A DNA stretch of 64,000 nucleotides, from contig NZ_PYWA01000006.1 of assembly GCF_003056335.1 (NCBI RefSeq), positions 1 through 64,000 of the forward strand, given 5' to 3'. The DNA is from Paracoccus indicus (GTDB taxonomy: Bacteria > Pseudomonadota > Alphaproteobacteria > Rhodobacterales > Rhodobacteraceae). The position numbers were made by a program, and so were the translations under genes. Positions 17,415 through 26,333 of this stretch are shown piece by piece. Position 1 is the stretch's first letter. Every line of letters begins with the position of its first letter. The notes below the pieces were generated by a model. The model saw only the letters and a program-made list of their open reading frames with translations, did no database searches and was not told where the DNA came from.

Positions 17415-19261
17415 CAAGTTACCTCCGGGGTATCGTTTGTCGCGGATGGCTGCCAGATGGCGGCGCGGATGATGCCGGCCATGGCGATGCAGTTGTTCAG
17501 CCCCCACAAGGCATTGGTCACGACGCCGGTCGCGCTGTGGCCGGTATCGGCCAGAAGCAGCGCGCCCGCCCCCCAAAGCACCCCCGCCGCCGTCAATCCC
17601 ACCACCGCCAGCTGCGCGCGCACCAGCTTCAGGAAGCGTCCGGCATTGCGGTCCTTGGGCGTGACCTTGAAGACGATGCGCTGACCACGCAGGACCGTCC
17701 AGATCGCGCGCAGCCCAAGCGGGAAGAAGGCCAGGTAGCTGGCCTTGGCGGCATATCCCGGAATGCCCCATGTCCCCACCATCATCGCCAGTTCAAGCGA
17801 GATGATGAAGGGAATGACGTGGACGTAGAACTGGTCGGAATAGGCCGACACCGGCGCGATCCCCGTGAACAGATAGACAACCGGCGCAAAGAGGAAGATC
17901 ACGTTCCATATCGCCCCAAGATAGGAATAGAAGGTCGCCCCGTACATCAGCCGCTGCGGGATGGTCAGGCCCCGGCGGAACAGCGGGTTGTCGTTGACCA
18001 GGATGTCGACGCTGCCGCCGGCGTATTTGAAGCGCTGGATGGTCCAGGTCATCAGATCCTGCGGCGACAGCATCTTCGATTCGACGTAAGGGTGTTGCCA
18101 AGACTTCCAGCCGCGTTCGCGGTCCGAATGCAGCACGATCGACGTGAAGATGTCCTCCGAGACGTGGAAGCGATAGGGTGCCAGGATCTCGGCGCTGACG
18201 GCCTCGGTGCGGATGGCGTCCAGCAGGTCGGGGGCGACGTTGCGCTCGCGGGTTTCCAGGGTGATCTCTTCCTCGGCGGCGATGACGCGGCGTTCGACCT
18301 TGGCGCCGAAGGCGCGCAGGGCGGCCTCCATCACGGCCTCGCGGCGGTGGATCGATCCCGCGCCGCAGCAGAAGGATGCATTCACGCGGTTCCGGCGGCG
18401 CTGGATCACGTCATAGAACATCTGCGGGTCGTTGACGAAGGGATCGCGCCCGACCCACCATTCCCCGGCAACGCGTTCCACGGCATTGCCCAGCCTGCGG
18501 CCCCAGGTTCCGAGGCGATCCGACAGCACATCGGGCAGGCGGCGGCCCTGCGGCAGGTCGTAGAACCATTGCGGCGTCTGCACCCAGGCCATCTGCGGGT
18601 CGCGGAAATAACCCAGGGTGCGGGACAGCATGGTAGGGAAGGGCCGGGTATCCGCGTCGCAGATCAGCAGGAAGTCGCCCGCCGTCTGTTCCATCGCGTT
18701 GCGCAGGTTGCCGGCCTTGTAGCCTTCGTTGGTGTCGCGGGTGATATAGCCGACACCTTCCTCCGCGGCGACAGCGCGCATCTGGGGGCGCCGGCCATCG
18801 TCCATCACGTGGATGCGGATGTCGATGGGGTGCGGATATTCCATGGCCTTGGCGTCGATGATCCCAAGGCGCACCAGTTCGGGATCCTCGTCGTAGGTGG
18901 CGAACAGCACATCGACCGAGATCGGGCGGCCCGCCTCGGGCGAGGCGGGATCGACATCCTCGATCAGGGCGGGCGCGTCGCGCAGGCGGATCGGCTGATC
19001 GCGCCAGAGGTTGTAGACGAACAGCAGCAGCCCGACATAGGCCAGCGTCTCGGCGATGGCCAATGTCGCCGCGAACCACAGGGCTTCGGGGTTCAGCGAC
19101 GCCGTCCAGCGCCAGACGATGTACCAGCCGCCGATCACCAGGGATATGGTTGCCAGAAACTGCCACAGCATTTCCCGACGGGGGGAATAGGGCAGCGGAG
19201 GGGGCGGGCGCCGATCCTCGAACGCGCGGAAATAGTCGTCGGTCATTCGGTGTTCATCCAT
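17414..19261 (-). CDS. Cellulose-synthase-like GT2 membrane glycosyltransferase
   Basis: The product is about 615 aa. Two N-terminal transmembrane segments are followed by a GT-A core (VDVLFATYDEDPE; HVMDDGRRPQM; DADTRPFP; VSEDIFTS) and about five C-terminal membrane segments. The substrate-binding motif normally QxxRW reads QRFKY (TWTIQRFKYAGGS). There is no C-terminal PilZ domain, so direct c-di-GMP activation as in BcsA is not expected. It probably polymerises a beta-glucan or similar chain and extrudes it through the inner membrane. The ATG at 19261 overlaps the acyltransferase stop by 8 bases; an ATG at 19246 is an alternative start. Confidence 0.88.
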   Translation of the reverse strand: MDEHRMTDDYFRAFEDRRPPPPLPYSPRREMLWQFLATISLVIGGWYIVWRWTASLNPEALWFAATLAIAETLAYVGLLLFVYNLWRDQPIRLRDAPALIEDVDPASPEAGRPISVDVLFATYDEDPELVRLGIIDAKAMEYPHPIDIRIHVMDDGRRPQMRAVAAEEGVGYITRDTNEGYKAGNLRNAMEQTAGDFLLICDADTRPFPTMLSRTLGYFRDPQMAWVQTPQWFYDLPQGRRLPDVLSDRLGTWGRRLGNAVERVAGEWWVGRDPFVNDPQMFYDVIQRRRNRVNASFCCGAGSIHRREAVMEAALRAFGAKVERRVIAAEEEITLETRERNVAPDLLDAIRTEAVSAEILAPYRFHVSEDIFTSIVLHSDRERGWKSWQHPYVESKMLSPQDLMTWTIQRFKYAGGSVDILVNDNPLFRRGLTIPQRLMYGATFYSYLGAIWNVIFLFAPVVYLFTGIAPVSAYSDQFYVHVIPFIISLELAMMVGTWGIPGYAAKASYLAFFPLGLRAIWTVLRGQRIVFKVTPKDRNAGRFLKLVRAQLAVVGLTAAGVLWGAGALLLADTGHSATGVVTNALWGLNNCIAMAGIIRAAIWQPSATNDTPEVT

Positions 19262-20402
19262 TCGCCGTACCTTGGGCGCGGTTGCGCGCCCAAGGGGTCG
19301 GTCCAAGTCCGATCGTCCAGGCCGTCAGCCTGATGCGTTCCAGCAGCATCGAAAGCGCCAGCGCGGCGGGCAGCACCACGATGAAGCGGCTGACGACCAG
19401 AACCGAAGGCGTCATCATCCCCGCCAGACCCGTCTTGATCACGGCGATGTCGAAGAGGTCGATGATCAGCGGATGCACCAGGTAGACGCCGAAGGTGTAT
19501 TTGGCCGCACGCGACCACTTGGGGGACCAGGTGCTGAACTGGCTGCCCATGAAGATGCAGAAGATCAGCAGCGGCATCAGGAAATGACCATAGTAGTCCC
19601 ACCCCGACCGCACCGGGAACTGTCCCTGCAGCAGCGCATGGCCGAAGAAGGGCAGGGTCGCCAGGTAGGCCAGCGACACGAGGTAGAAGGCCCCGCGGCG
19701 GATCAGGCGGGTCTCTCCGCGCGGCAGTCCGTCCTTCCACAGGGAATAGAGCGCGAAGGCCGCCAGCCCATAGCCGATGTATCCCCAGACCTTGGCGATT
19801 CGGACAAGGTAGTCGCGCGCCAGGGGCGCGATGTCGATGGAATAGAGGAACGTTTGAACGTGATCCATCGCCCCCAGGGTCGCAAACAGCAGCACCCCCA
19901 GGATCGGATAGCGCAGGGCCAGCCGCATCACGGGATAGAACAGGAAGATCGCGAAGAGCGTCGGCAGGAAATGCATGTGATACTGCGACTTGCCCAGCAG
20001 GAAATAGGCCACCCAGGTCTTCAGTTGGGTGATCTGTTCCAGATATTGCGGCGCATAGTTGAAGGCCTGCGCCTTGACCAGGCGGAACAGCCCGTAGAAC
20101 ACCGTCCAGAAGGCGAAAGGCACCAGCAGCCGTTGCGCCTGCGTCAGGATCGCATCGCGATAGCTGGGGCGGTGGCGATCGATCCGCATCGCCATCAGGA
20201 ACAGCGAGAAGAAGAAGAACATCTCGGATCCCGAGAATTCGCCGATGGAACGCAGCAGAACCGGGACCGCCCGTTCGCCGACGGTCGCATCGGGAAAGGG
20301 CCTGCCGGCGAAATCGGTGGTCGAATGGATCAGCACGACGCCCGCCGCCGCGCAGACGCGGTTGGCGTCGAACCAGACCATCCGCGATCCGGGTGCGCTC
20401 AT
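19254..20402 (-). CDS. Acyltransferase 3 family membrane protein (OpgC-like)
   Basis: The 382-aa polytopic protein has about ten membrane segments. The N-terminal WFDANRVCAAAGVVLIH and the late TFGVYLVHPLIIDLF are diagnostic of acyltransferase-3 proteins, which transfer acetyl or succinyl groups to extracytoplasmic glycans. The start overlaps the upstream DUF3131 stop as ATGA. In this operon it most likely decorates the polymer made by the adjacent GT2; the terminal esterase gene could reverse or tune this. Confidence 0.88.
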   Translation of the reverse strand: MSAPGSRMVWFDANRVCAAAGVVLIHSTTDFAGRPFPDATVGERAVPVLLRSIGEFSGSEMFFFFSLFLMAMRIDRHRPSYRDAILTQAQRLLVPFAFWTVFYGLFRLVKAQAFNYAPQYLEQITQLKTWVAYFLLGKSQYHMHFLPTLFAIFLFYPVMRLALRYPILGVLLFATLGAMDHVQTFLYSIDIAPLARDYLVRIAKVWGYIGYGLAAFALYSLWKDGLPRGETRLIRRGAFYLVSLAYLATLPFFGHALLQGQFPVRSGWDYYGHFLMPLLIFCIFMGSQFSTWSPKWSRAAKYTFGVYLVHPLIIDLFDIAVIKTGLAGMMTPSVLVVSRFIVVLPAALALSMLLERIRLTAWTIGLGPTPWARNRAQGTANG

Positions 20403-22135
20403 GGTGCCACCTGTCCGGCGCGGCATTCGCGGGGCAGGACCAGGCGCGGTTCCGGCTTGGCGAAGACCTGCTCCTCGGGGCGGCAATCGGTGGCCGAGAT
20501 GCCGGTGTCGCGATCCAGCGGCTTGCAGTACTTGAACTCTTCCCACGGAACGGCGGGCTTGATCTCGACCGCATCGGCGCAGGCGCAGCAGGTGACCTCG
20601 CGGACCATCGGCTCGGGCAGGCATTTGTTGGCGCGGATGTCGGTGCCCGAATAGGCCATGTCCCAGACCGAGGTGTTGGTGTTCTTGAACTGCATGATCG
20701 GCCCCTGCACCTTGTAGAGCAGGGCTGCCAGGATGATGCCGTTGTTGTTGGCGGTCTGCAGCGGGATATAGCCGTTGCCGTTCTCGTAGAGACCCTCGTA
20801 GAAGCCGCCATCCTCCTCGGACAGGTCGGCGACGGTCTCGAACAGCAGGTCGGTATAGGGCACGTCCCACAGCGCCCACATGCCGATGGCCGCCTTGGCG
20901 GCGACAGCGGCGCGATCGGGCTGATAGACGTCGCTCGGGTCCAGCGTGTTCCAGGGATAGCCGTCCGCGAAGATCGAGTCGTAGACGAAATAGGGTTTGC
21001 CCTCGACCTGGTGTTCGGACCGCGCGGTGATGATGCCGGTCTGTTCGAAGCGGCGCTGCTGGACAAGGAAGATGCGGTGCGCGAATTCGGCCCGCCAGCC
21101 CTGCGATGCCACGCCCGGCCCGTCGGGATCGTCGATGGGCAGGTCCCAGCCCATTTCCAGCCCGTCCAGCAGATAGCTTTCGGTCAGGACATAGTTCTGG
21201 TTGTGGAAGACCCGCGGGTCGCGACCGTCATATGGCACGTCGACGTCATAGATGTTGGTATAGGCCAGCGGCGCGGGGTCCAGCGCACCCGCCACGTCGA
21301 ACCCCCAAAGCGCAAAGCCCTTGGCGGCATATTCCTCGTATCCCAAGCGGCCTTCCTGAACATAGCGGGTTTCGCCCTGGCCGTTCACGATGGACCCGAA
21401 CAGCCGGCCGTCATCCTCGACGATGTTGCAGTAGTTCCAGCGCATCGGGACGTTGTCTACGCTGTTGGCCAGATAGGGATAGCGTTCCTTCAGGATGCGC
21501 AGCCAGACCAGCATGCGGCCCATGTCCAGCACGGAAAAGCCGACCTCGCCGGGCTGGTTGGCATAGTTCACCTTTTCGCCCGTCTCGGTGTTGTAGACCT
21601 TGTTCGGGGCCTCGCCGCGGTAAAGGTCCAGATTGCGCAGGGTGCTGATCAGCTTGGTCGCGCGCCGGTCGAATTCGCGCTTGTCGATGATGCCCAACTC
21701 ATGCGCGGCCACCAGCGCGCTGATATAGGATGCGGTGTCCCACAGCGTCGTCGAGGGATAGGACCCCACCGCGTTCACCAGTCCCGTATCCGGCTGGAAA
21801 CGCTTGACGAAATAGCTCCAGGCCGAACGGGCCATGGCCATCTCGCGCTCGGTCAGGGCGCCGTGGCGGCCAAAGTAGTCGCCTGCCGTCGGACGAGCCG
21901 AAAACATCAGGTCGCGCCGTTCCTGCGCGCCGGGATCCGTCAGCGCCTTGGGCAGTTCGGCGGAGGGCGCCGGCAGCGGCGTTTCGGCGGGGTCCGTATC
22001 GGGCTGGACCGCTTCGGACAGGGGCGTGTCCGGACCGGGATCGGCATCCTGCGACAGGGCCGGGTGGGAGAACCGATCCGTCGTCAGCAGGATCAGCACG
22101 AGGCAGGTCAGCACGGCAGAGCGTAGCAGAGGCAT
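20399..22135 (-). CDS. DUF3131-domain exported protein with cysteine-rich tail
   Basis: The 578-aa exported protein has an N-terminal signal (PLLRSAVLTCLVLILLTT), an acidic Pro-rich linker and a DUF3131 domain (MARSAWSYFVKRFQPDTGL, YPSTTLWDTASYI, NKVYNT, YEEYAAKGFALWG, GGFYEGLYENGNGYIPL). The last about 80 residues add seven cysteines (NKC, TCCAC, FKYC, DC, EC), absent from the shorter paralogue at 16083. The ATG at 22135 has GGAAAGGA upstream; an in-frame TTG at 22150 is rejected. It is the first structural gene after the signalling module. Confidence 0.85.
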   Translation of the reverse strand: MPLLRSAVLTCLVLILLTTDRFSHPALSQDADPGPDTPLSEAVQPDTDPAETPLPAPSAELPKALTDPGAQERRDLMFSARPTAGDYFGRHGALTEREMAMARSAWSYFVKRFQPDTGLVNAVGSYPSTTLWDTASYISALVAAHELGIIDKREFDRRATKLISTLRNLDLYRGEAPNKVYNTETGEKVNYANQPGEVGFSVLDMGRMLVWLRILKERYPYLANSVDNVPMRWNYCNIVEDDGRLFGSIVNGQGETRYVQEGRLGYEEYAAKGFALWGFDVAGALDPAPLAYTNIYDVDVPYDGRDPRVFHNQNYVLTESYLLDGLEMGWDLPIDDPDGPGVASQGWRAEFAHRIFLVQQRRFEQTGIITARSEHQVEGKPYFVYDSIFADGYPWNTLDPSDVYQPDRAAVAAKAAIGMWALWDVPYTDLLFETVADLSEEDGGFYEGLYENGNGYIPLQTANNNGIILAALLYKVQGPIMQFKNTNTSVWDMAYSGTDIRANKCLPEPMVREVTCCACADAVEIKPAVPWEEFKYCKPLDRDTGISATDCRPEEQVFAKPEPRLVLPRECRAGQVAP

Positions 22136-22137
22136 GA

Positions 22138-22665
22138 CTATCCTTTCCAAGACGCCGCGGGCGATGCGGGCGGATCACGGTCCTGAAGCGCGGCCAGGCC
22201 CGCGCGCAGTTCCTGCATGTCGGCGATCAGGTCGTGCAGGGCCGCAGGGCTTTCCGAGGCGGCGTCCTCCAGCGTATCCAGCACGCGGGCGCGATCGGAC
22301 AGTTCGGTGCATCCAAGCGTTGCGGCGATGCCCACCACGGAATGCAGCGACCTGCTGCGCTGCTGTGCTGCTGTCTCATCGGGCCCGGACGGTGCGGTGC
22401 CGCGCAGGACGGCCAGATGGCGGTCCAGATCCTCGATCGCGGCGGTCTGCATCAGGCGGGCGACCTCATCTCCGAACTCGGCGCGCAGTTCAGCCACGCG
22501 TTCGGCAAGCCGCGCCTGGTCGATGGGGTCGGGGCGGGGGGCAGGGGCCGGTGCGTGCAGCTGTTCGGCCACCCGCGCCGTCAGTCCCCTGCGGCGAAAG
22601 GTCAGCCCCGCGACCGCGATGGCCAGCATCAGCAGGCACAGGGCGATTGCGGCCGTTGCATTCAT
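22138..22665 (-). CDS. Membrane-anchored HPt-like protein
   Basis: The 175-aa protein has one N-terminal transmembrane helix (about 5-22). A helical region follows, then a histidine phosphotransfer-like helix pair: RSLHSVVGIAATLG with H108 as the candidate phospho-site, then CTELSDRARVLDTLED. The pattern matches HPt domains, where a histidine is followed by the G/A-rich turn and a second helix. HPt proteins normally relay phosphate between receivers. Lying between an RsbW-like kinase gene (ATGA overlap) and the DUF3131 gene, it could receive phosphate from or pass it to the receiver of the operon's phosphatase. Family assignment is by pattern only. Confidence 0.65.
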   Translation of the reverse strand: MNATAAIALCLLMLAIAVAGLTFRRRGLTARVAEQLHAPAPAPRPDPIDQARLAERVAELRAEFGDEVARLMQTAAIEDLDRHLAVLRGTAPSGPDETAAQQRSRSLHSVVGIAATLGCTELSDRARVLDTLEDAASESPAALHDLIADMQELRAGLAALQDRDPPASPAASWKG

Positions 22666-23078
22666 GGCGACGGATCCTTGTTGAAGACCATCTGCAGACG
22701 GTTGCCGCCCTCGCCCGGCTGGAACAGGACGTCGTCCGCCAGCATGCTGATCAGCGGGATGCCCCGTCCGCTTTCCGACATCTCGTCGATCTCATGGGGC
22801 TGGGGAACATTGTCATAGAGATCGTCCGGCGCGCGCGCACCGGCGTCGAAGATCACGACCCGCACGCGGTCGGGCTGCACGTCGATGGTGATGGCCACGG
22901 GCTTGTCCGGCGCGGGCGAGATGGCGTGCTGGACGGCGTTCGTCAGCGCCTCCATGACCGCGATCTCGAATGATGTCAGCTTGTCCTCGGACAGCGTGGG
23001 CGATGCCAGTTCCGTAAGCTGTGCGACCATTCCGTCAAGCTGATCCAGTTCGGTCGGCATGTGCAGGACCCGGGTCAT
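22662..23078 (-). CDS. RsbW-like serine kinase / anti-sigma-type ATPase
   Basis: The 138-aa HATPase_c_2 protein shows N box EALTNAVQHA, G1-type VVIFDAGA and G2-like SGRGIPLISMLAD. Members phosphorylate a serine of a STAS partner and sequester a target when the partner is phosphorylated. It has no sensor or HisKA domain. ATG 23078 overlaps the STAS stop as TGATG; GTG 23081 is possible. No sigma factor is encoded nearby, so the sequestered target may be a protein of the polysaccharide machine rather than a sigma factor. Confidence 0.87.
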   Translation of the reverse strand: MTRVLHMPTELDQLDGMVAQLTELASPTLSEDKLTSFEIAVMEALTNAVQHAISPAPDKPVAITIDVQPDRVRVVIFDAGARAPDDLYDNVPQPHEIDEMSESGRGIPLISMLADDVLFQPGEGGNRLQMVFNKDPSP

Positions 23079-23425
23079 CACAGCCGCTCGCTGAGTGCGG
23101 CCGCGGCGGCGGCGGAATCACGATAGGTCGGGAAGACCTTGTCCATCCGCGTGATGCGGAACATCTTCTCGACGCTGCCCGACAGGCCGCAGACGACGAT
23201 CTCTCCGCGGTTGCCAAGGCGCTTGAGCACCCCGACCAGCGCCCCGATGGCCGAGGAATCCACGAACGACACCCCTGTCAGGTCGACGACCAGCCGGTAT
23301 TCGCCCTTGTCGATCAGCTGCCACATCTCGTCCTTGAAGGTCGTGGCATTGGCTGCGGTCAACCTGTCCGTGGCGGGGTCGACCACGCAGATCTGCCCGT
23401 CGCCCCCTTGCTTAACCTTGATCAT
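23078..23425 (-). CDS. STAS-domain anti-sigma-antagonist-like protein
   Basis: The 115-aa single-domain STAS protein carries GEYRLVVDLTGVSFVDSSAI, where the DSSA serine is the position phosphorylated in SpoIIAA/RsbV. It ends ITRMDKVFPTY, also typical. It would be the switch between the adjacent kinase and the PP2C phosphatase. The start overlaps the phosphatase stop (ATGA). Confidence 0.9.
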   Translation of the reverse strand: MIKVKQGGDGQICVVDPATDRLTAANATTFKDEMWQLIDKGEYRLVVDLTGVSFVDSSAIGALVGVLKRLGNRGEIVVCGLSGSVEKMFRITRMDKVFPTYRDSAAAAAALSERL

Positions 23426-24627
23426 GCTGCGCGCATCCTTTCGCAAACGACGATCGACAGATCGTCCTCCAGTTGCGCCCCGCCACGCCATTGCAGCAGG
23501 GCATTCCTCATCTGGACGGGAATTTCCGACGCCTTCCGGTCCGTGGCGGTCAGGAACGCCTGCACCCCGTGGTCGTCGAAGGGTCGGCCCGCGGCGTCCT
23601 CGGCCTCGAGCGCGCCGTCCGAGACCAGGACCAGCAGGTGGTCGGATGGAAATTCGATCCGGTCCGTTTCGAAATCGACATCGGGCATCAGGGCCACCGG
23701 ATAGCCGCCCCGCCCGACCGGATGGCATGCCCCCCCGGGGCCCAGCATGAAGCCCGAAGGATAGCCCGCCTGGCAGAAATGCAGCGTATCGGCCCCCTGG
23801 TCCAGAACCGCGCAGAACATGGTGAAATATTCCTCGCCGTCGCTTCGCCAGAAATGCCTGTTCAGGAAACGCACCAAGGCTGCCGGATCGGGCCGCCCCT
23901 GCGCATCCAGCGCCCGTTGGCGGAAAAGTTCGGCGGTCAGCATATGTCCGAGGGCCACCGACATCAGCGAGGCATGCACGCCGTGCCCGGCCACATCGAT
24001 CGCATAGAGGCCAAGGAACCCCGGCGCCAGTTCGAAGTATCCGAACATGTCGCCCGCAAGGAAGTTCGAGGCCAGCAGCGCGGAATGGAAACGGCACCGG
24101 CCGATCTGGACAAGGGGGTCGGGCAGCATGCGGCGCTGTGCATCGGCGGCGGCGCGAAGATCACTTTCGATCCGTTCCTTGGCCGCAACAAGGTTCCGCT
24201 CTCGCTCGGCCAGGATCTCCTCATGCTCGATCAGCCGCCTGACCGATCTGATACGGGCTGTCAGGCTGACGGTATCCAAGGGCTTCGCCATGAAGTCGTC
24301 CACACCGGCTTCCAGCGCACGCTCGCGCTCGGGACGCTGGTTGCGGCCCGTCACCATCAGGATGTGGATGTAGAAACCGGTCTGCTTGGCTCGGATCCGA
24401 CGTGTCAGTTCGATCCCGTCAAGGCCCGGCATGTCCAGGTCGCAAATCAGGATCTGGACATTCAGATCGGTCATCAATCTCAGCGCAGTGTCACCATTGT
24501 CAGCTTCATGCGGTTCATAGCCAAGCTTGCGCAGGATCGCCGATATGTATGCACGTTGAAGGCGATCATCGTCAACGACGACCACTTTGATGCCCGATTG
24601 CAGCAGAGCATGGTCAAAAGCCGACAT
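23422..24627 (-). CDS. Response regulator with PP2C (SpoIIE) phosphatase domain
   Basis: The 401-aa protein has an N-terminal receiver (VVVVDDDRLQRAYI; D63 in LICDLDMPG; MAKPLD lysine), a coiled coil (about 140-175, HEEILAERERNLVAAKERIE) and a SpoIIE-type phosphatase (AGDMFGYFEL; IDVAGHGVHASLMS; LLVLVSDGALEAED; LEDDLSIVV). The metal aspartates of the family are present. Phosphorylation of the receiver should set the rate at which the STAS partner is dephosphorylated. First gene of the operon; GGAAAGAA precedes the ATG. No cognate histidine kinase is adjacent. Confidence 0.92.
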   Translation of the reverse strand: MSAFDHALLQSGIKVVVVDDDRLQRAYISAILRKLGYEPHEADNGDTALRLMTDLNVQILICDLDMPGLDGIELTRRIRAKQTGFYIHILMVTGRNQRPERERALEAGVDDFMAKPLDTVSLTARIRSVRRLIEHEEILAERERNLVAAKERIESDLRAAADAQRRMLPDPLVQIGRCRFHSALLASNFLAGDMFGYFELAPGFLGLYAIDVAGHGVHASLMSVALGHMLTAELFRQRALDAQGRPDPAALVRFLNRHFWRSDGEEYFTMFCAVLDQGADTLHFCQAGYPSGFMLGPGGACHPVGRGGYPVALMPDVDFETDRIEFPSDHLLVLVSDGALEAEDAAGRPFDDHGVQAFLTATDRKASEIPVQMRNALLQWRGGAQLEDDLSIVVCERMRAA

Positions 24628-26333
24628 TTCTTTCCAAGCACAATAAAACGATGATGTGATCCGACTTTAGCCAAAATTCTGTCCCATTGTAGGGTGAAAT
24701 TTCTTCTAACGTGAAAAAATCACTGCAAAAATCTGCAAGTTTTGCCTGCGCAATAGTCAGTTCCGCGAGGAAGAAGCAATGCCAACACTACCAAGGGTTG
24801 TCCTGGCAGGGGGATTCACGTTCGATTCCAAGCATGGAGCAAACTTCTGTCTGCGATAAGGACCGGCTTGGCCCGAGACCTTATGTCGCGCCGGGAAGAG
24901 GCCTCCCCTGGTTGGTTTCATCCCCATCATTTGCGCTTGCAGTGAAGCAGACCCTTTGTCTGCCGCTTTGACTTCGGTCCGGATGTGCCAAGGTGCCATG
25001 GCGCGATCTGTTCAGGCAGTTAGGCATTCTCGACGCTGGATGTCGACCAGCCTCCGGGCGGTCCTCATGGCGGCTTGGAACAGGCGCAGGACCTTGCAGG
25101 GCCGTCTTCAAATGATCGAGCCGGTGAACGCGACGGGTTCGAGTGCAGCGGCCAGAATGATCCGCGCCCGGTATCAGGCAGAGGGCCTTGAATCGCAACG
25201 CGCGTCAGGGACGAAGGTCTGCGCCGATCAGAGTTGGCCACCGCCAGCTCCTCGATCGCCGGATGCGGATCCCGAACCCGAAGCTTGTCGATGACAGGTG
25301 GCTTGCGGCAGCCGCCTTCGAACACATCAGACACGCCATGCCGCAGTGCAGGTTTCCACTGTCTGGTCATCGTCGGATGCACGCCGAACCTGCTCGCTGG
25401 CTCCGACATCGGCGACATCATGCCTAAAGCCGCCGAGCGTCGCATCGGGAGATGCCACGCGCTTTCCGTGGTCAAGATGCCGGCCGACGACGGCTATACG
25501 CCACATGACGTGCATATCGTCGCTTGTCTTTTCTGGTTGCGCCTTGCTTCAGCCATCCTGGATGCCCCCGAGAGCAATGGCCTGCCAGAGGCATTTGCGT
25601 ATGATCACGTCCGGATGGCACCGGCTCCAGATGCCTGAACCGTCCAGCGAATGTTGCAGGAAGTCACAGCACTGCGACCGGGTGGCGTCAGCTGCCTCCG
25701 GCCCCCACTGAAATGCGAAGAAAACGCCCGTGATAATGGCGGGCAACGCTCGTCCTTGGCATGATAAAATGGCGTTCTCCGCGAAGCTTCCGGTAACTGC
25801 ATCGCACCGAAAATCGGATGTTCCGAACGGTCGGCTTGGGATGGTTGAAACGTGCCCGTGCGACCATCGTCGTTCAATCATCCGCCGGAAATACAGCCCT
25901 GCACCCAAGCGCGACCGCAAAGCGGTCGGAAGCGCCTCCAAGACCCTTACTGCGGTCACTTGTTAGGATCCAAGAGCAGTTCGTGTGCCAGTCCGGTCTG
26001 ATCATATCCGAAACGGTTTTTGCCGAAGGCGGGCTGACCGTTCATCGCAGTCTCAGGCAATGCCTTTTGCGGTTCGGTGAACATGGCCCGATGCGATCCA
26101 TTCACATCGACGGCGACATTACCGACAGGGTTTGCACGACAGCGGGACAAGATCGTGGACGGCCCTTCAGAAGTGGACCCCTTAATGGTTCTGCATCAGA
26201 TGTCATGGCTGCTCGTCAGTTCCACGGGCACCGCCGTGGTCGGTGACGGCAGAGGTTGCATCGGTTGCCTCGTTCGTGGCGCCGATGGCCTGCGGCAGAA
26301 CGGCGGACAGCTTCGATGGGGCGCGATGGTCGG
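24628..26333. other. 1.7-kb region of decayed insertion sequences
   Basis: No intact gene is seen between the operon start at 24627 and the regulator end at 26334. The first about 100 bases are AT-rich (TTCTTCTAACGTG, AAAAAATCAC) and probably hold the promoter of the minus-strand operon. An IS3 OrfA fragment is at 25227-25406. A minus-strand piece at about 25965-26110 (GKNRFGYDQT-type pattern) faintly recalls an IS1182/IS5-type transposase, but I would not name it. The rest is a patchwork of short frames. Confidence 0.55.
25227..25406 (-). pseudogene. IS3-family OrfA fragment
   Basis: The translation reads SEPASRFGVHPTMTRQWKPA, then LRHGVSDVFEGGCRKP and IEELAVANSD. This matches the OrfA helix-turn-helix and following helix of one IS3 subgroup (usual pattern LASRFGVHP, QIRQWKKAL, F, IGELTVANDFL). 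Upstream and downstream parts are out of frame or missing. It differs from the IS3 element at the left edge, so at least two IS3 lineages have visited this window. Confidence 0.65.

Noticed and set aside
17537..19333. An about 600-codon plus-strand frame
   Set aside because: It is the shadow of the GT2 gene, with no ribosome site and unnatural His/Arg/Gln-rich composition.
22662..23425. A classical sigma-factor control module
   Set aside because: No sigma factor gene lies in the operon or nearby; the target remains open, although a remote sigma factor cannot be excluded.
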